Part shown: piece after piece, positions 4,924-5,467 of the stretch
How the letters are laid out: each line of letters starts with the position of its first letter
Numbering within the stretch: position 1 is the first letter of the stretch
NCBI GenBank assembly: GCA_949093475.1
Contig: CARXAY010000080.1
Coordinates: forward strand, 1 to 5,467
Reading direction: 5' to 3'
Source of the DNA: an uncultured Oscillospiraceae bacterium
GTDB taxonomy: Bacteria > Bacillota > Clostridia > Oscillospirales > Oscillospiraceae
Length of the DNA stretch: 5,467 nt
Notes under the pieces: generated by a model
Told to the model about the DNA's origin: nothing
Seen by the model: the letters and a program-made list of their open reading frames with translations, nothing else
Databases searched by the model: none
Program-made: the position numbers and the translations under genes

Positions 4924-5467
4924 GCGGAAAGAGCCCTTCCCTGCTCCTGCGCGCACTGGCGGCGTGGGCGCTGACCACCGCAGCCCTTTTAAGCGGCTTT
5001 TTTACCCTTCGCCACTGGAATTCCCTGTGGAACGGCGGAGACTTCTATTCCTCCTCCGCTTACTACCGGGCCATGGACAATAAGGTGGATCAGGCCGTCT
5101 CCTTGGGGGAGCTTCTGTGCCGGAAGGAGAGCGCTTCCCTCTCTTATTTGGAGGACGAGATGGCCGGTCAGCTTGCCCTTGAGCTGATGCCCCAAAACAC
5201 CAACTTCCGCTTCTCCCTTCACACGGTGGAAGGTCAGCGCATCTACGACAACACCGGCGGCGCGGCGGTGGGGGATGTGGCCGACGGGCTGACCCTCCAC
5301 ACCTTCTCCACCTCCTACACCAATATCCCGGAAAACTCCATTTTTGTGGAAAGCGACGATATTACCGTCACCCACCGGTCTCTGGTGATGGAGTACGGTC
5401 TGGACAAGACCTTGCCCGTGGCCGACGAGCTGTCCGACGCAGTGGCGGACTATCACCTCACTCAGAC
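4920..5467 (+). CDS. Membrane sensor, probable histidine kinase (N-terminal part only)
   Basis: 182 codons are visible before the window ends. A short basic N-terminus (MSGKSPSLLLR) leads into one membrane helix at ~8-30, then a stretch to ~180 that is polar overall, as expected for an extracytoplasmic sensing domain. It has alternating strands such as RFSLHTVEGQRIYDN (97-111), a Cache/PAS-like style I cannot assign firmly. No second membrane helix, HAMP, HisKA or ATPase motif is reached, so the kinase assignment rests on the ATGA overlap with the response regulator and on the architecture. GGAGG lies 7 nt before the ATG, inside the end of the upstream gene. The stretch YGLDKTLPVADELSDAV (159-175) may lead toward the second membrane helix. 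The signal sensed is unknown. Confidence 0.8.
   Translation, partial: MSGKSPSLLLRALAAWALTTAALLSGFFTLRHWNSLWNGGDFYSSSAYYRAMDNKVDQAVSLGELLCRKESASLSYLEDEMAGQLALELMPQNTNFRFSLHTVEGQRIYDNTGGAAVGDVADGLTLHTFSTSYTNIPENSIFVESDDITVTHRSLVMEYGLDKTLPVADELSDAVADYHLTQ

Overview
The window is GC-rich (about 60% by eye) and holds the start of a division and cell wall (dcw/mra) cluster on the minus strand. A two-component regulatory operon runs divergently from it on the plus strand. The gene order mraZ-rsmH-ftsL-class B PBP, a SpoVD-type penicillin-binding protein, a VanR-like OmpR-family regulator and strong GGAGG-type ribosome sites all point to a Gram-positive Clostridia-type Bacillota. A high-GC member of the Oscillospiraceae and relatives is my best guess. 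That placement is inference from gene order and protein style; there is no rRNA here to settle it.

Minus strand, read from about 4050 down to 1. An A-tract-rich upstream stretch leads into a promoter with a 17-bp spacer, then tandem 10-bp repeats that look like MraZ boxes. mraZ (3949-3527) follows, most likely from a TTG start. Its stop shares one base with the start of rsmH (3527-2592), the methyltransferase for 16S rRNA C1402. After 33 bp comes an FtsL-like membrane protein (2558-2022). A 109-bp gap then carries a terminator-like hairpin whose 3' arm can also pair with the downstream Shine-Dalgarno sequence. A SpoVD-type transpeptidase begins at a GTG (1912) and runs out of the window at position 1, after 637 codons and with all three active-site motifs present.

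Plus strand, from about 4163 to the end. An extended -10 promoter drives a 231-residue response regulator (4228-4923). An ATGA overlap couples it to the N-terminal part of a membrane sensor, presumably its histidine kinase (4920 to the end). Between the two divergent promoters lies a perfect 10-bp inverted repeat (4102-4138) that neither predicted transcript should contain, so it is more likely a protein-binding site than an RNA structure.

Functionally, the minus-strand genes link transcriptional control (MraZ), ribosome modification (RsmH) and septal wall synthesis (FtsL plus a class B PBP). The divergent two-component system may sense an envelope signal, but its link to division rests only on proximity. 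The coding content is ordinary. The two places that deserve a second look are the ftsL-spoVD intergenic element and the divergent control region. I see no CRISPR array, tRNA, rRNA or mobile element.
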